64,000 nucleotides of DNA from NCBI GenBank assembly GCA_028877215.1, contig JAPPFJ010000033.1:248001-312000 (forward strand). The letters are read 5' to 3'. This document shows positions 17,041-24,479 of this stretch, piece by piece. The stretch's first letter is position 1; every line of letters starts with the position of its first letter. Origin of the DNA: Gemmatimonadota bacterium (GTDB taxonomy: Bacteria > Latescibacterota > UBA2968 > GCA-2709665). The position numbers and the translations under genes are program-made. The notes under the pieces were generated by a model that was given only the letters and a program-made list of their open reading frames with translations, was not told where the DNA came from and did not search any database.

Positions 17041-17228
17041 GCCCGCCCACAAGCGACGCCCCTGCAATTTGGACACGCTCGCGCAGGTGGTTGGGATTTA
17101 CAACATACGTTCTCAATTCATCGGATTATAATCGGTGCGGCATGTCGCCCGAATTCGGGTGTACCTCTCCAACGCATTCCACCACGACCGACCGTGACGT
17201 CGTAGGGGCACCCCTTGTGGCTGCCCTG
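17041..17228 (+). repeat. Composite REP element, unit D (left part missing)
   Basis: A variant REP at 17041-17063 (CCCACAAGCGACGCCCCTGC), a 137-bp core with ACGTTCTCAATTCATCGG and GTGTACCTCTCC, and an inverted REP at 17200-17228. The first REP and 41-bp spacer of the full unit are absent. Confidence 0.72.
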
Positions 17229-17301
17229 GTTCTCTTGCCGCGATCCTAGTTCGGGCCGCTGATACAACAAGACTCCGTCTTGGAAACGCCAAAATGACGA
17301 A

Positions 17302-17343
17302 TTACTCAATGCATTGAGAAAAAATACTCAGAGTATTGAGTAA
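17302..17343. repeat. Nested palindromes
   Basis: Two perfect palindromes, CTCAATGCATTGAG (17305-17318) and AATACTCAGAGTATT (17323-17337), are enclosed by TTACTCAA / TTGAGTAA (17302-17309 and 17336-17343). The share of the motif TACTCAA/TTGAGTA among all arms looks like a multi-site operator or a cruciform. No gene starts close by. Confidence 0.5.
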
Positions 17344-17473
17344 ATCGTCGAGATGTTGTCGGTGTGCGTTTGTCGAAGAGAGGGAGAAATTAGTGGACAA
17401 CCTCGCGAATCCGTTGTGGTTTTCACACAGCTCCGCTTATGCTTCTCACAGAAGCGAAGTCTGTTGGACAGTT

Positions 17474-17501
17474 GTGGCCAACAACACAATTTGTTGGCCA
17501 C
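17474..17501. repeat. Perfect 11-bp inverted repeat with extra half-sites
   Basis: GTGGCCAACAA, a 6-bp spacer CACAAT, then TTGTTGGCCAC. A further half-site TTGGCCAACAA follows at about 17513-17523, and GAGTGGCCA at 17542-17550. The 17.23-17.55 kb stretch otherwise holds nothing I can assign. Confidence 0.5.
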
Positions 17502-17550
17502 TTTCCAACATTTTTGGCCAACAAATGCCGTTGTGGGACATGAGTGGCCA

Positions 17551-17688
17551 TCAAATTACCCTTTGACTTCCGTGGTACGAAATTGGAACCTCTATTGCCA
17601 GTTCATCAGCGTTTTTCTGAATGTCGTTCAGATATTTCAGTGCTTCAAGCCTCATCCAGCGGGGTCCTGGTCTCGTCGACGCAGTCAT
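17551..17688 (-). CDS. Small hypothetical protein downstream of the AbrB-type antitoxin
   Basis: 45 residues beginning MTASTRPGPRWMRLEALKYL and ending SYHGSQRVI, with a predicted amphipathic helix in the middle. It starts 26 bp after the stop of the AbrB/MazE-like gene on the same strand, the position where a toxin gene would normally sit, but it is far too short for MazF and matches no toxin I recognise. It could be an unrelated small protein, a toxin remnant or a chance frame. Confidence 0.3.
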   Translation of the reverse strand: MTASTRPGPRWMRLEALKYLNDIQKNADELAIEVPISYHGSQRVI

Positions 17689-17714
17689 TTAGGCACGCTC
17701 GGCAAATCCGAACA

Positions 17715-17957
17715 TCAATCCAGACCATCAGCAACCGTCACGTCCAGATCGCTCCAGTCCTCATTGCTGGCGGCCATGGCGCGGTAGGTTTGCTTCCAGG
17801 ACAATTGGTTGATCTTCGTTCCGGAGAGAAGGACGCCATCTTTCGTCTCTTCGAGGACGAGCGATTCGCTCCACTCGTATTTCTCCAGAGGGACCTTGGG
17901 AAGTCGAATGCCCCTGGCATTTCCGATAGTGATCAATTTTGCGTTCCACTTCGCCAT
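17715..17957 (-). CDS. AbrB/MazE-type (SpoVT-AbrB) antitoxin-like DNA-binding protein
   Basis: 80 residues. MAKWNAKLITIGNARGIRLP is the swapped-hairpin AbrB fold start (the usual pattern is KxxxxGNSxGIRIPK), followed by LEKYEWSESLVLEETKDGVL, the second strand set. The C-terminal ~35 residues (WKQTYRAMAASNEDWSDLD) resemble the toxin-wrapping tail of MazE-like antitoxins. No MazF or PIN partner follows. Start ATG 17957 is the only reasonable one. The REP element upstream separates it from the VapC genes. Confidence 0.8.
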   Translation of the reverse strand: MAKWNAKLITIGNARGIRLPKVPLEKYEWSESLVLEETKDGVLLSGTKINQLSWKQTYRAMAASNEDWSDLDVTVADGLD

Positions 17958-18047
17958 ATTTCGGACCTCTGCTGAAATCTTTCGGCTACAGAATTCATAT
18001 AGTTACTTTACCGGATGTTGTCAAGGATTCGTTGGGACAAATTAAAC

Positions 18048-18303
18048 CGGGCGCCCACAAGGGACGCCCCTACCAATGTGTATTCCCAGGTAATTTTACG
18101 GATGTCGGGGGAGGCGGGCACCCACAAGGGGTGCCCCTACAATTTGAACAATTCCGCGCAGGTGGTCAGACATTGCAACATATGTTCTCAATTCACCGGA
18201 AAAACCGGGTCTGGCTTATCGTCTGTATTCGCCTGTACCCCGCCACCGCATTCGCCACCGTCCGACCGCGAGGTTGTAGGGGGAACGCTTCCGGTTGCCG
18301 TGG
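18048..18303 (+). repeat. Composite REP element, unit E
   Basis: REPs at 18048-18073 and 18115-18140 with a 41-bp spacer, a 134-bp core (GGTGGTCAGACATTG, ATATGTTCTCAATTCACCGG), and a strongly decayed inverted REP at 18274-18303 (GTTGTAGGGGGAACGC). Orientation and spacing match unit A. Confidence 0.76.
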
Positions 18304-18338
18304 ATTCTATGTTCGTGGAATTGCTGACTGAGACAAGC

Positions 18339-18362
18339 GGGCACCCCTTGTGGGTGCCCTGG
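18339..18362 (-). repeat. Single REP hairpin 13 bp after vapC
   Basis: CGGGCACCCCTTGTGGGTGC then CCTGG, lying just beyond the vapC stop, where it could act as a transcript-end hairpin. The vapC stub at 19413 has a REP at the same distance from its stop. Confidence 0.7.
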
Positions 18363-18374
18363 TTTCTCTCCAGG

Positions 18375-18794
18375 TCACCGGGGTTCCCACGGATTGATGA
18401 TGCGGACGTCCAGGCCGCTGAAATCGGCGACGTTTCCGGTTGCAACCGACAGATCGTGGGCCCGGGCGGTTCCGGCGATGAGCGCATCCCCAAGATCCAG
18501 AGCCCGTCCGCCGCGATGCGCCTGCGCTCGAAAGGTAGCAGCCCGCTCTGCCACATCCTTGTCGACAGGAAGGACACGTTCCTGGTATTCGGTGATAATC
18601 CCAGACAGCGCGGCGCTCAACAGGTCACGCCGCTGACCGTGAGGCAATAACTGCAATTCGAATTCCAGTTCATGCGCCACGATGGCGGACAGCCACAGAT
18701 CATGATGCGCAGCCAGGAATGCCATAACGTTCCCGTCCGGCTCGGTCCGGGTCAGTTCCGAGACGACGTTGGTATCCAGGAGAAACCCGTTCAC
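18375..18794 (-). CDS. vapC: PIN-domain ribonuclease toxin (VapC/FitB-like)
   Basis: 139 residues from the GTG at 18794, which overlaps the antitoxin stop (GTGA). The longer frame from 18929 runs through the antitoxin gene and is not credible. PIN hallmarks: FLLDTNVVSELTR with the first Asp, an acidic residue in VAHELEFE, and LDLGDALIAGTARAHDLSVATGNVADF with the last acidic cluster. The C-terminus GLDVRIINPWEP is the FitB-type ending. It is a Mg-dependent RNase neutralised by the cotranslated antitoxin. Confidence 0.88.
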   Translation of the reverse strand: MNGFLLDTNVVSELTRTEPDGNVMAFLAAHHDLWLSAIVAHELEFELQLLPHGQRRDLLSAALSGIITEYQERVLPVDKDVAERAATFRAQAHRGGRALDLGDALIAGTARAHDLSVATGNVADFSGLDVRIINPWEPR

Positions 18795-19075
18795 TCGGCG
18801 CCTCCGTCGCCGAACGGGATCTCCCGCCGGGACGCTCGATCGGCAGGAATATCGAGATTCGTGCCGCGCGGCATGGTGTCGATCAACCACTGGCCGAGCG
18901 GCTTGCGCGGTGACGATTGAGCCTTCCATACGTGCTCCGGCACCACAACGTACCCCCTTCGCACACCGATGCGCTGCGGGCCTTCGTCTATGGAAAGGCG
19001 CAGGATTTCAGACAGGCGCGCCTTGGCCTCCGCGACCGTCCAGACTCTGCCTGGTTTGTCATATTGTATGGACAT
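18791..19075 (-). CDS. Phd/YefM-family antitoxin
   Basis: 94 residues from ATG 19075, which has GAGAGGAG seven bases upstream. Upstream in-frame starts would run through a REP element. The VWTVAEAKARLSEILRLSID segment is the Phd/YefM DNA-binding N-terminus, followed by GPQRIGVRRGYVVVPEHVW. The C-terminus (LIDTMPRGTNLDIPADR) is the usual FitA/VapB-like toxin-binding strap. The stop overlaps vapC by 4 bp. Confidence 0.87.
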   Translation of the reverse strand: MSIQYDKPGRVWTVAEAKARLSEILRLSIDEGPQRIGVRRGYVVVPEHVWKAQSSPRKPLGQWLIDTMPRGTNLDIPADRASRREIPFGDGGAE

Positions 19076-19093
19076 TTTATCTCCTCTCGACAG

Positions 19094-19111
19094 ATATAGT
19101 CCAATATAGTC
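19094..19111. promoter_or_regulatory. Candidate operator of the antitoxin-toxin pair
   Basis: ATATAGTC occurs twice with a 10-bp period (19094-19101 and 19104-19111), one helical turn apart and about 20 bp before ATG 19075, followed by TATATT. Phd/YefM antitoxins repress their own operons by binding such adjacent sites. The binding itself is inferred. Confidence 0.5.
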
Positions 19112-19210
19112 TATATTCTTCCTAAAATCAAGGCGGTCTGTGCAGGCGAACCACAAAAAAGCCGATCCTCGATCAATGAGGACCGGCCATCCACGCAGGC
19201 GAAAACAGGC

Positions 19211-19402
19211 TGGGCGCCCACAAGGGGTGCCTACCTTCAATTTGAACAATTTCGCCAAGGCAGTCAACATTGCAACCTATGTTCTCAATTCATCGGGCAA
19301 ATTTCCATTCGACAGGTTCCCCGAATTCGCCTGTACCTCTCCTCCTCATTCATCCACGACCGACCATGCGTCGTAGGGGCACCCCTAGTGGGTGCCCTGG
19401 TT
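19211..19402 (+). repeat. Composite REP element, unit F (left part missing)
   Basis: A REP at 19211-19234 with a shortened end, a 136-bp core (TTGAACAATTTCGCCAAGGC, CTATGTTCTCAATTCATCGG), and an inverted REP at 19371-19402 with one loop change (CCTAGTG). The first REP and 41-bp spacer are absent, as in unit D. Confidence 0.74.
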
Positions 19403-19412
19403 TCTCTCTCGC

Positions 19413-19480
19413 TCACATCCGTTCCCACGGATTGATGACGTCGACGTCCCTGCCGCTGAAATCGGTGCGGATTTCCGTTC
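19413..19480 (-). pseudogene. 3' stub of a second vapC
   Basis: The last ~20 codons, FSGRDVDVINPWERM-stop, align with the intact VapC ending FSGLDVRIINPWEP. The nucleotide match continues through the stop into the neighbouring REP. Upstream of the stub the similarity stops abruptly at about 19480. It is either the remains of a deleted toxin gene or a recombination scar mediated by the REP. Confidence 0.65.
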
Positions 19481-19623
19481 CTCCGGATCCTGGGACCCCA
19501 ACGGTTCTTGAGTACGCGAGAGGTGGAGCAGTTTTTGTTCCTGAAACAAATAAAGATGCCTTGTTGTCTAAACTCACAGTAACCGTGGTTCGAGGTGGAA
19601 GCAGAAACCATAGGAGGTGAAAA

Positions 19624-20085
19624 ATGACCTATGCAGGATTCTGGAAGCGTTTTGCAGCAGCGATTGTCGATGTGTTGATTACCGGGACATTTGCTGGAAT
19701 ATATGCTGCATTGGGCGCCTGGTTCTATGACTTCGGTATGGATACGGCAGGTTCGTATTTCGCAGCAGATGCACTTTTTCTTACTGTGATGATCGGCTTT
19801 CTGATCTGCTATCTCTCCATTGATTGGCTGTACTATGCCATAATGGAATCTTCCAGTCTTCAAGCCACGTTAGGCAAGTTGGCTGTCGGCATTGCAGTTA
19901 CCGATCTCAAGGGAAACCGTATTTCTTTTGCGCGAGCTTCAGGTCGTCATTTTGCAAAGATGATCTCCAGAATGACTGCCTATATTGGTTACGTTATGGC
20001 GGCGTTTACTGAACGACGGCAGACCCTTCACGATATGATGGCCGGTTGTATAATCGTAAATAAAGAAGATCGCGGAGAGGAATAG
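19624..20085 (+). CDS. RDD family integral membrane protein
   Basis: 153 residues. YAGFWKRFAAAIVDVLI contains the family's R..D pattern in the first membrane helix. A second helix follows at ~52-72 (LFLTVMIGFLICYLSIDWLY), then SLQATLGKLAVGIAVTDLKG and ISFARASGRHFAKMIS with the conserved Arg, and a third helix before TLHDMMAGCIIV. The family is poorly understood; some members act as ion antiporters. Strong AGGAGGTG at 19614-19619. The codon use is noticeably more AT-rich than that of its neighbours, suggesting acquisition. Confidence 0.85.
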   Translation: MTYAGFWKRFAAAIVDVLITGTFAGIYAALGAWFYDFGMDTAGSYFAADALFLTVMIGFLICYLSIDWLYYAIMESSSLQATLGKLAVGIAVTDLKGNRISFARASGRHFAKMISRMTAYIGYVMAAFTERRQTLHDMMAGCIIVNKEDRGEE

Positions 20086-20112
20086 TACGAACCTTCCCGG
20101 CAACACACACGT

Positions 20113-20150
20113 GACCCCCTGGGCGAACGATATCGCCCAGGGGGTCTGTC
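20113..20150. terminator. Strong hairpin terminator between convergent genes
   Basis: GACCCCCTGGGCGA and TCGCCCAGGGGGTC form a perfect 14-bp stem with a 6-base loop, followed by TGTCTCTTT. It sits between the RDD gene and the convergent oxidoreductase and may serve both. Confidence 0.75.
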
Positions 20151-20214
20151 TCTTTCCTGACAACGCGTTTCCCATTGTGTCAATATTACATCGTAATGGC
20201 ACCCGTTTTACCCG

Positions 20215-22665
20215 TCAGGATTTCATTCTTTCCCCGCGGGGGTCGTAGAGCGGTTCGCGCGAGACCGTGGCCGGATAGCGTTCGCCGAAGTATTCGATTT
20301 CCACGGACGTGCCCGGTTTCGCGTATTCCGGCGGGAGGTAGCCATAGGCAATGTATCGGCCTACGGTGTATCCGTGATTGGCGCTGGTGACGTACCCGAG
20401 AACGCGGTTGCCGTCCAGTATGGGTTCCTTTCCCATCACAACCGCTTCCGGATCGTCCAGGGTGAGGCAGCAGAGCTTCCGTTGGATTCCCTCTTGCCTG
20501 ATTTTCAGGAGGGCGTCCCGCCCCGTGAAGTCGCCCTTGTCGAGTCTGACCGCCCATCCGAGGCCGGCTTCATACGGGTTGTACTCCGTATGAATATCCG
20601 CGCCCCACAAGCGGTATCCCTTTTCCAGCCGTAGCGAGTCGAACGCCCCGCCGCCGAGCGCGACGAGTCCGCAGTCGCCGCCGGCCTCCTGGAGCGCGTC
20701 CCACAGGCGGAGCCCGAATTCAGCGGGCGCGTAGAGCTCCCATCCCAGTTCTCCCACGTAGGACAGCCGCAGCGCGAGCGCGGGAACGGCGCCGATCCGG
20801 ATCTCCCGCGCGGAAAAATAGGGGAACGCCCGGTTCGTCAGGTCGTCGTGGCAGACCCGCTGGAGAATCCTTCGGGCTTCGGGCCCCCAGAGGCCCAGGC
20901 CGCAACGGGCGGAGGTCACGTCCGCGACGTGAACCGCGCGTTCATCCCGGGCGTGGCGGGAAATCCACGCCAGATCCCGCATCCCCGACGCGGCGCCGGT
21001 TAGAATCAGGAACCGGTCGGCCGCCAGGCGGGTGACGGTCAGGTCGGCGACAATGCCGCCCCTCGCGTTGAGCAGCGCCGTATAGATCACCGTTCGGACC
21101 GGCCGGTCGATCCGGTTGGCGGCCATGCGCTGCAGAAAATCAAGGGCGCCGGCGCCGGCGATTTCGATCTTCGTGAACGGCGTGATGTCGCACAGCCCCG
21201 CGCCGCGCCTCGTTGCCCGGTGTTCCGCACCCTGGATGGGAGACCAGTACCGCGCCTCCCACCCGGCACGCGATGGCAGGTCGTCTTCTTCGTCCACCAG
21301 GACGCCGTTGGCGCCGAACCACTGCGGGCGCTCCCATCCGGCGTTTTCGAAGAACACCGCGTCGAGTTTCTCAAGCCGCGGATGAAACGGACTGACGCGC
21401 ACGCCGCGCGGATGGTCCATCTGTTCCAGCGGGTGGATGATATCGTACACTTCGCGGTACTGCTGCGCCCCCCGGGCTTCGACATACTCCGTGGGGTGGA
21501 CGTGCGGACCGAAGCGGTTCAGGTCGGCGTCACCCAGATCGATTTCGGGCGCGCCGGAATCCATCCATTCCGCCACGGCCTGCCCGACGCCGCCGCCGTG
21601 CGTGATCCACACGGCCTCCGCAACCCAGAGACCGCGTACGTCTGCGGACTCTCCGAGAAGGGGCAGCCCGTCCGGCGTGAAGGAGAAGAGACCGTTGATC
21701 CTGTAGTCGAGTCTCGCGTTCCTGAGGGCGGGAAGGAGTTCGTCCGCCGCTTCGCGCGCCACCGTGAAGTGCTCCGGGGTGAACTCCATGATGGAGGGTG
21801 AAAGCCTGGCTTCATCCGGGCTGACCAGGTCGTCCGGACGCACCAGAAGCGGCTCGTGCCTGTAGGAGCCGATGCCGTACCGGTCGCGCTGCTGCCGGAA
21901 ATACATGGCGGAGTCCTGGTGGCGCAGGATGGGATGGACGACTTCGCGGGTTTCTCCCGCCAGTTCCGGCAACGGCGCGGTGAGGGCGTAGAGATGCTGC
22001 ACGGGGGTGAGCGGAATGGAAATGCCCGCCATGCGGCCGATGCGAGGGCCCCAGATTCCCGCGCAGATCAACACCTGGTCCGCCGCAATGCGGCCTCTGT
22101 CGGTATTCACCGCCCTCACCATTCCGTTGACCACCTCGATACCGGTGACTGTGGTTTTACCGTGAAACGCGGCGCCGGGTTCCGACGCCCGCGCCATCGC
22201 TTCGCAGGCACGTACGGCTTTGGCGATGCCGTCGGAGGGAACATAGTACGCGCCATGAATCCGATCCGCATCGAGCAGAGGGAGTCTGGATCCGGCCTCT
22301 TCAGGCGAAATGAGGTGGGCTTCCAGCTCCCAGGACCTGGCGGCGCCCAGTTTGCGTTTCAGGTCTTCCAGCCGTTCGGGCGTGTACGCGACTTCGAAGC
22401 TCCCGACAGGATAAAAACAGGGCTCGCCGTCCAGGTCCAGCGCGTTGTACAACGAAACCGTCTTTCCCGACAGGCCGGTCATCATCTTTGAAAAGTTGGT
22501 CTGGAAAACCAGCCCCGGCGCGTGGGACGTCGAGCCGCCGGTATCGAACAGCGGCCCCTGGTCCAGGACCGCAATGTCCTTCCAGCCCATTCGCGTAAGA
22601 TGGTAGACCGCGCTGCAGCCAACGATGCCGGCGCCGATGACAACCAGGCGCGCACGGTTCTGCAT
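20215..22665 (-). CDS. FAD-dependent dimethylglycine/sarcosine dehydrogenase-like enzyme with GcvT domain
   Basis: 816 residues from ATG 22665 (GGAAGAGG upstream). The alternative starts at 22692 and 22719 lack one. N-terminal DAO domain: ARLVVIGAGIVGCSAVYHL (Rossmann GxGxxG) and GGSTSHAPGL, where the His matches the flavin-linked His of mitochondrial DMGDH/SARDH. Then the FAD-linked middle domain (ADVRGLWVAEAVWITHGGG) and a C-terminal aminomethyltransferase (GcvT) half from ~430 with GAGLCDITPFTKIEIAG, SYVGELGWELYAP and LRLEKGYRLWG. Such enzymes oxidatively demethylate N-methylated glycines and pass formaldehyde to tetrahydrofolate. Fits with the BHMT-like gene at 14446. Confidence 0.9.
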   Translation of the reverse strand: MQNRARLVVIGAGIVGCSAVYHLTRMGWKDIAVLDQGPLFDTGGSTSHAPGLVFQTNFSKMMTGLSGKTVSLYNALDLDGEPCFYPVGSFEVAYTPERLEDLKRKLGAARSWELEAHLISPEEAGSRLPLLDADRIHGAYYVPSDGIAKAVRACEAMARASEPGAAFHGKTTVTGIEVVNGMVRAVNTDRGRIAADQVLICAGIWGPRIGRMAGISIPLTPVQHLYALTAPLPELAGETREVVHPILRHQDSAMYFRQQRDRYGIGSYRHEPLLVRPDDLVSPDEARLSPSIMEFTPEHFTVAREAADELLPALRNARLDYRINGLFSFTPDGLPLLGESADVRGLWVAEAVWITHGGGVGQAVAEWMDSGAPEIDLGDADLNRFGPHVHPTEYVEARGAQQYREVYDIIHPLEQMDHPRGVRVSPFHPRLEKLDAVFFENAGWERPQWFGANGVLVDEEDDLPSRAGWEARYWSPIQGAEHRATRRGAGLCDITPFTKIEIAGAGALDFLQRMAANRIDRPVRTVIYTALLNARGGIVADLTVTRLAADRFLILTGAASGMRDLAWISRHARDERAVHVADVTSARCGLGLWGPEARRILQRVCHDDLTNRAFPYFSAREIRIGAVPALALRLSYVGELGWELYAPAEFGLRLWDALQEAGGDCGLVALGGGAFDSLRLEKGYRLWGADIHTEYNPYEAGLGWAVRLDKGDFTGRDALLKIRQEGIQRKLCCLTLDDPEAVVMGKEPILDGNRVLGYVTSANHGYTVGRYIAYGYLPPEYAKPGTSVEIEYFGERYPATVSREPLYDPRGERMKS

Positions 22666-22893
22666 GGCGGCCTCTTCCGTTACTTCAAACATCGGCGCCG
22701 TCCGTACCTTGCCAGGCAAATGATGCGCCTGTTTTCGATAAATCCCTTGACATCGATATTCCAGTTCCTTTCTTTATTATCCTGTCCGGTACCGGTCTTA
22801 GTATTTGCAAAATCGCAGGAAGGGTTTCGGTTACCCGAAAACGCCCGGTAAACCGGAGCGTCCCGAAGTTTCACAAATATAAGGAGGTCTGCT

Positions 22894-23529
22894 ATGCCGT
22901 TGCGACTGGGGGACGACGCACCCGATTTTACGGCCGAGACGACCGAAGGCACGGTCCGCTTTCACGAATGGCTTGGAGACGGCTGGGGTATCCTGTTCTC
23001 CCATCCCGCCGATTATACGCCGGTCTGTACCACCGAACTGGGCGCGGTTGCCAAGTTGAAGGCGGAGTTTGAAAGGCGGAATGTAAAGGTGATCGGGGTG
23101 AGCGTGGACCCGCTGGACTCGCATCACGGCTGGGTCAGCGACATCAACGAGACCCAGAATACCACCATGAACTTCCCCTTGATTGCGGATCCGGACAAAT
23201 CGGTGGCCAGCATGTACGATATGATTCACCCGAACGAAGACGACAAGGCCACGGTCAGGTCGGTATTCGTGATCGGGCCGGACAAGAAGGTCAAGCTGAC
23301 ATTGACCTATCCGGCTTCTACGGGGCGGAACTTCGCCGAAATCCTGCGGGTGATCGATTCGCTGCAGCTGACGGCCTACCACCAGGTGGCAACGCCCGTC
23401 AACTGGGAGGACGGCGAGGACTGCATCATTGTTCCGGCGGTGACGGACGAAGAGGCAACCGAAAAATTCCCCAGGGGGTTTACAACCATCAAACCCTATC
23501 TGAGGTACACCCCGCAGCCGAACAAATAG
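22894..23529 (+). CDS. 1-Cys peroxiredoxin (Prx6 type)
   Basis: 211 residues. It starts MPLRLGDDAPDFTAETTEG and has the peroxidatic motif HPADYTPVCTTELGAVAKL; PVCTTE is specific for the Prx6 class. KVIGVSVDPLDSHHGWVSDI and the C-terminal extension (YHQVATPVNWEDGEDCIIVP) that forms the dimer arm are also present. It reduces hydroperoxides in the cytoplasm. AAGGAGGT precedes the ATG, and a rho-independent terminator follows, so it is a monocistronic unit. Confidence 0.95.
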   Translation: MPLRLGDDAPDFTAETTEGTVRFHEWLGDGWGILFSHPADYTPVCTTELGAVAKLKAEFERRNVKVIGVSVDPLDSHHGWVSDINETQNTTMNFPLIADPDKSVASMYDMIHPNEDDKATVRSVFVIGPDKKVKLTLTYPASTGRNFAEILRVIDSLQLTAYHQVATPVNWEDGEDCIIVPAVTDEEATEKFPRGFTTIKPYLRYTPQPNK

Positions 23530-23554
23530 CTTCAAAGGCCGGACGAATACCCGT

Positions 23555-23600
23555 CAGCCTGCGATGCACCTCCTCGGGAGATGCGTTGCAGGCTGTTTTT
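23555..23600 (+). terminator. Rho-independent terminator of the peroxiredoxin gene
   Basis: CAGCCTGCGATGCA pairs with TGCGTTGCAGGCTG over 14 positions (two G-U pairs) around a 13-base loop and is followed directly by TTTTT, 25 bp past the stop codon. Confidence 0.85.
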
Positions 23601-23629
23601 ATCATGAAGTTGCTCCAGGCGACCGGCTG

Positions 23630-24307
23630 TTATGAGACGAGTCCCACGACCTCCCGCAGGCTGGAGATTTCGTAGTCCGGTTGCGGAACATCCGGCTTGA
23701 GGTCCTCGCCTTTGCGGTTCAGCCAGGCGACCCGGATGCCCGCCCGACGCGAGCCGACAATGTCGTCGTCCTGGGAATCGCCCACGTAGAGGGTTTCTTC
23801 CGGTCGGCTGCCGATCAGGCGAAGGCCTTCATGGAAGATCTCCGGCGCCGGTTTGTACGCGCGGGCGGATTCCGAGCTGACGACCACCGGAAATGACAGT
23901 TTGTTTTTCCTGAGCGCGATGTTCAGATGGTCCTCGTCCGCGTTGGATATCACGCCTGTCCGATAGGACTCGAGCCCGGCCAGCGCGGGCTTGACATCTT
24001 CGTAGAGAGGCGCTTCGGCGAAGACATCGAACAGGCCGTCGACATAATGTTCGAAGGAAACACGTTTGTCCAGTTTCTCAAGCGTCCGCTCGAGGCTGAT
24101 GAGATGCGCCTGCCGCATTGTGTAGAACGTCTCGCCCCTGAGGAGCGGAAAAAACGACAGGTCCCACGTGTTGAAGAAATCCATTGCGGACATGTCGAGT
24201 TCCTGCTCACGGACGATGCGGCCGCACATCGCATGCAGTTTGTCCATAGCGCCAGCGAATAGCGTCTCGTAGCCATCGAAGAATATGGTGGTGACACCTG
24301 TTGGCAT
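23630..24307 (-). CDS. HAD-superfamily hydrolase (haloacid-dehalogenase-like)
   Basis: 225 residues from ATG 24307 (GGGGGA upstream; the longer frame from 24361 adds an unconserved leader). Motif I is FFDGYETLF: the nucleophile Asp is present, and the second position is Tyr as in DxYxT of L-2-haloacid dehalogenases, instead of the Asp of HAD phosphatases. Motif II is GVISNADED, motif III includes Lys in ARAYKPAPEIF, and motif IV is VGDSQDDDIVGSRRAG. It may therefore be a dehalogenase-like enzyme or an inactive phosphatase relative. Substrate unknown. Confidence 0.85.
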   Translation of the reverse strand: MPTGVTTIFFDGYETLFAGAMDKLHAMCGRIVREQELDMSAMDFFNTWDLSFFPLLRGETFYTMRQAHLISLERTLEKLDKRVSFEHYVDGLFDVFAEAPLYEDVKPALAGLESYRTGVISNADEDHLNIALRKNKLSFPVVVSSESARAYKPAPEIFHEGLRLIGSRPEETLYVGDSQDDDIVGSRRAGIRVAWLNRKGEDLKPDVPQPDYEISSLREVVGLVS

Positions 24308-24479
24308 CAGTTCCCCCAACAGTCCGTTGGAAAAGTCGCTCTGCAGGCGAGGCCGAGCCATTGAGATCGAAGACTAGGCGCGCGACCGAGTCCCATCCCT
24401 CGATTCGGCGAGGGAGCGCAACGCAGTATTTCGACCGCAAGGGCCGGCCGCAGCCCGGATGGGCTTTTTCAACGGGCTG

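Noticed and set aside
15474..17228. CRISPR-like array of ~26-bp repeats with ~41-bp spacers
   Set aside because: Repeats are palindromic REPs in both orientations. The 'spacers' are themselves conserved between units, and no cas genes are present.
16579..17249. Open frames of 131-208 aa across the REP cluster
   Set aside because: They translate the composite repeats (recurring FSIHR and CTSPPHSP strings) in several frames and lack start signals.
18375..18929. Longer start for the PIN toxin at 18929
   Set aside because: It would read through the antitoxin gene in another frame. The GTGA overlap at 18791-18794 is the better start.
22747..22780. TTGACA and TATTAT before the peroxiredoxin gene
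   Set aside because: The spacing is 22 bp, too long for a standard promoter.
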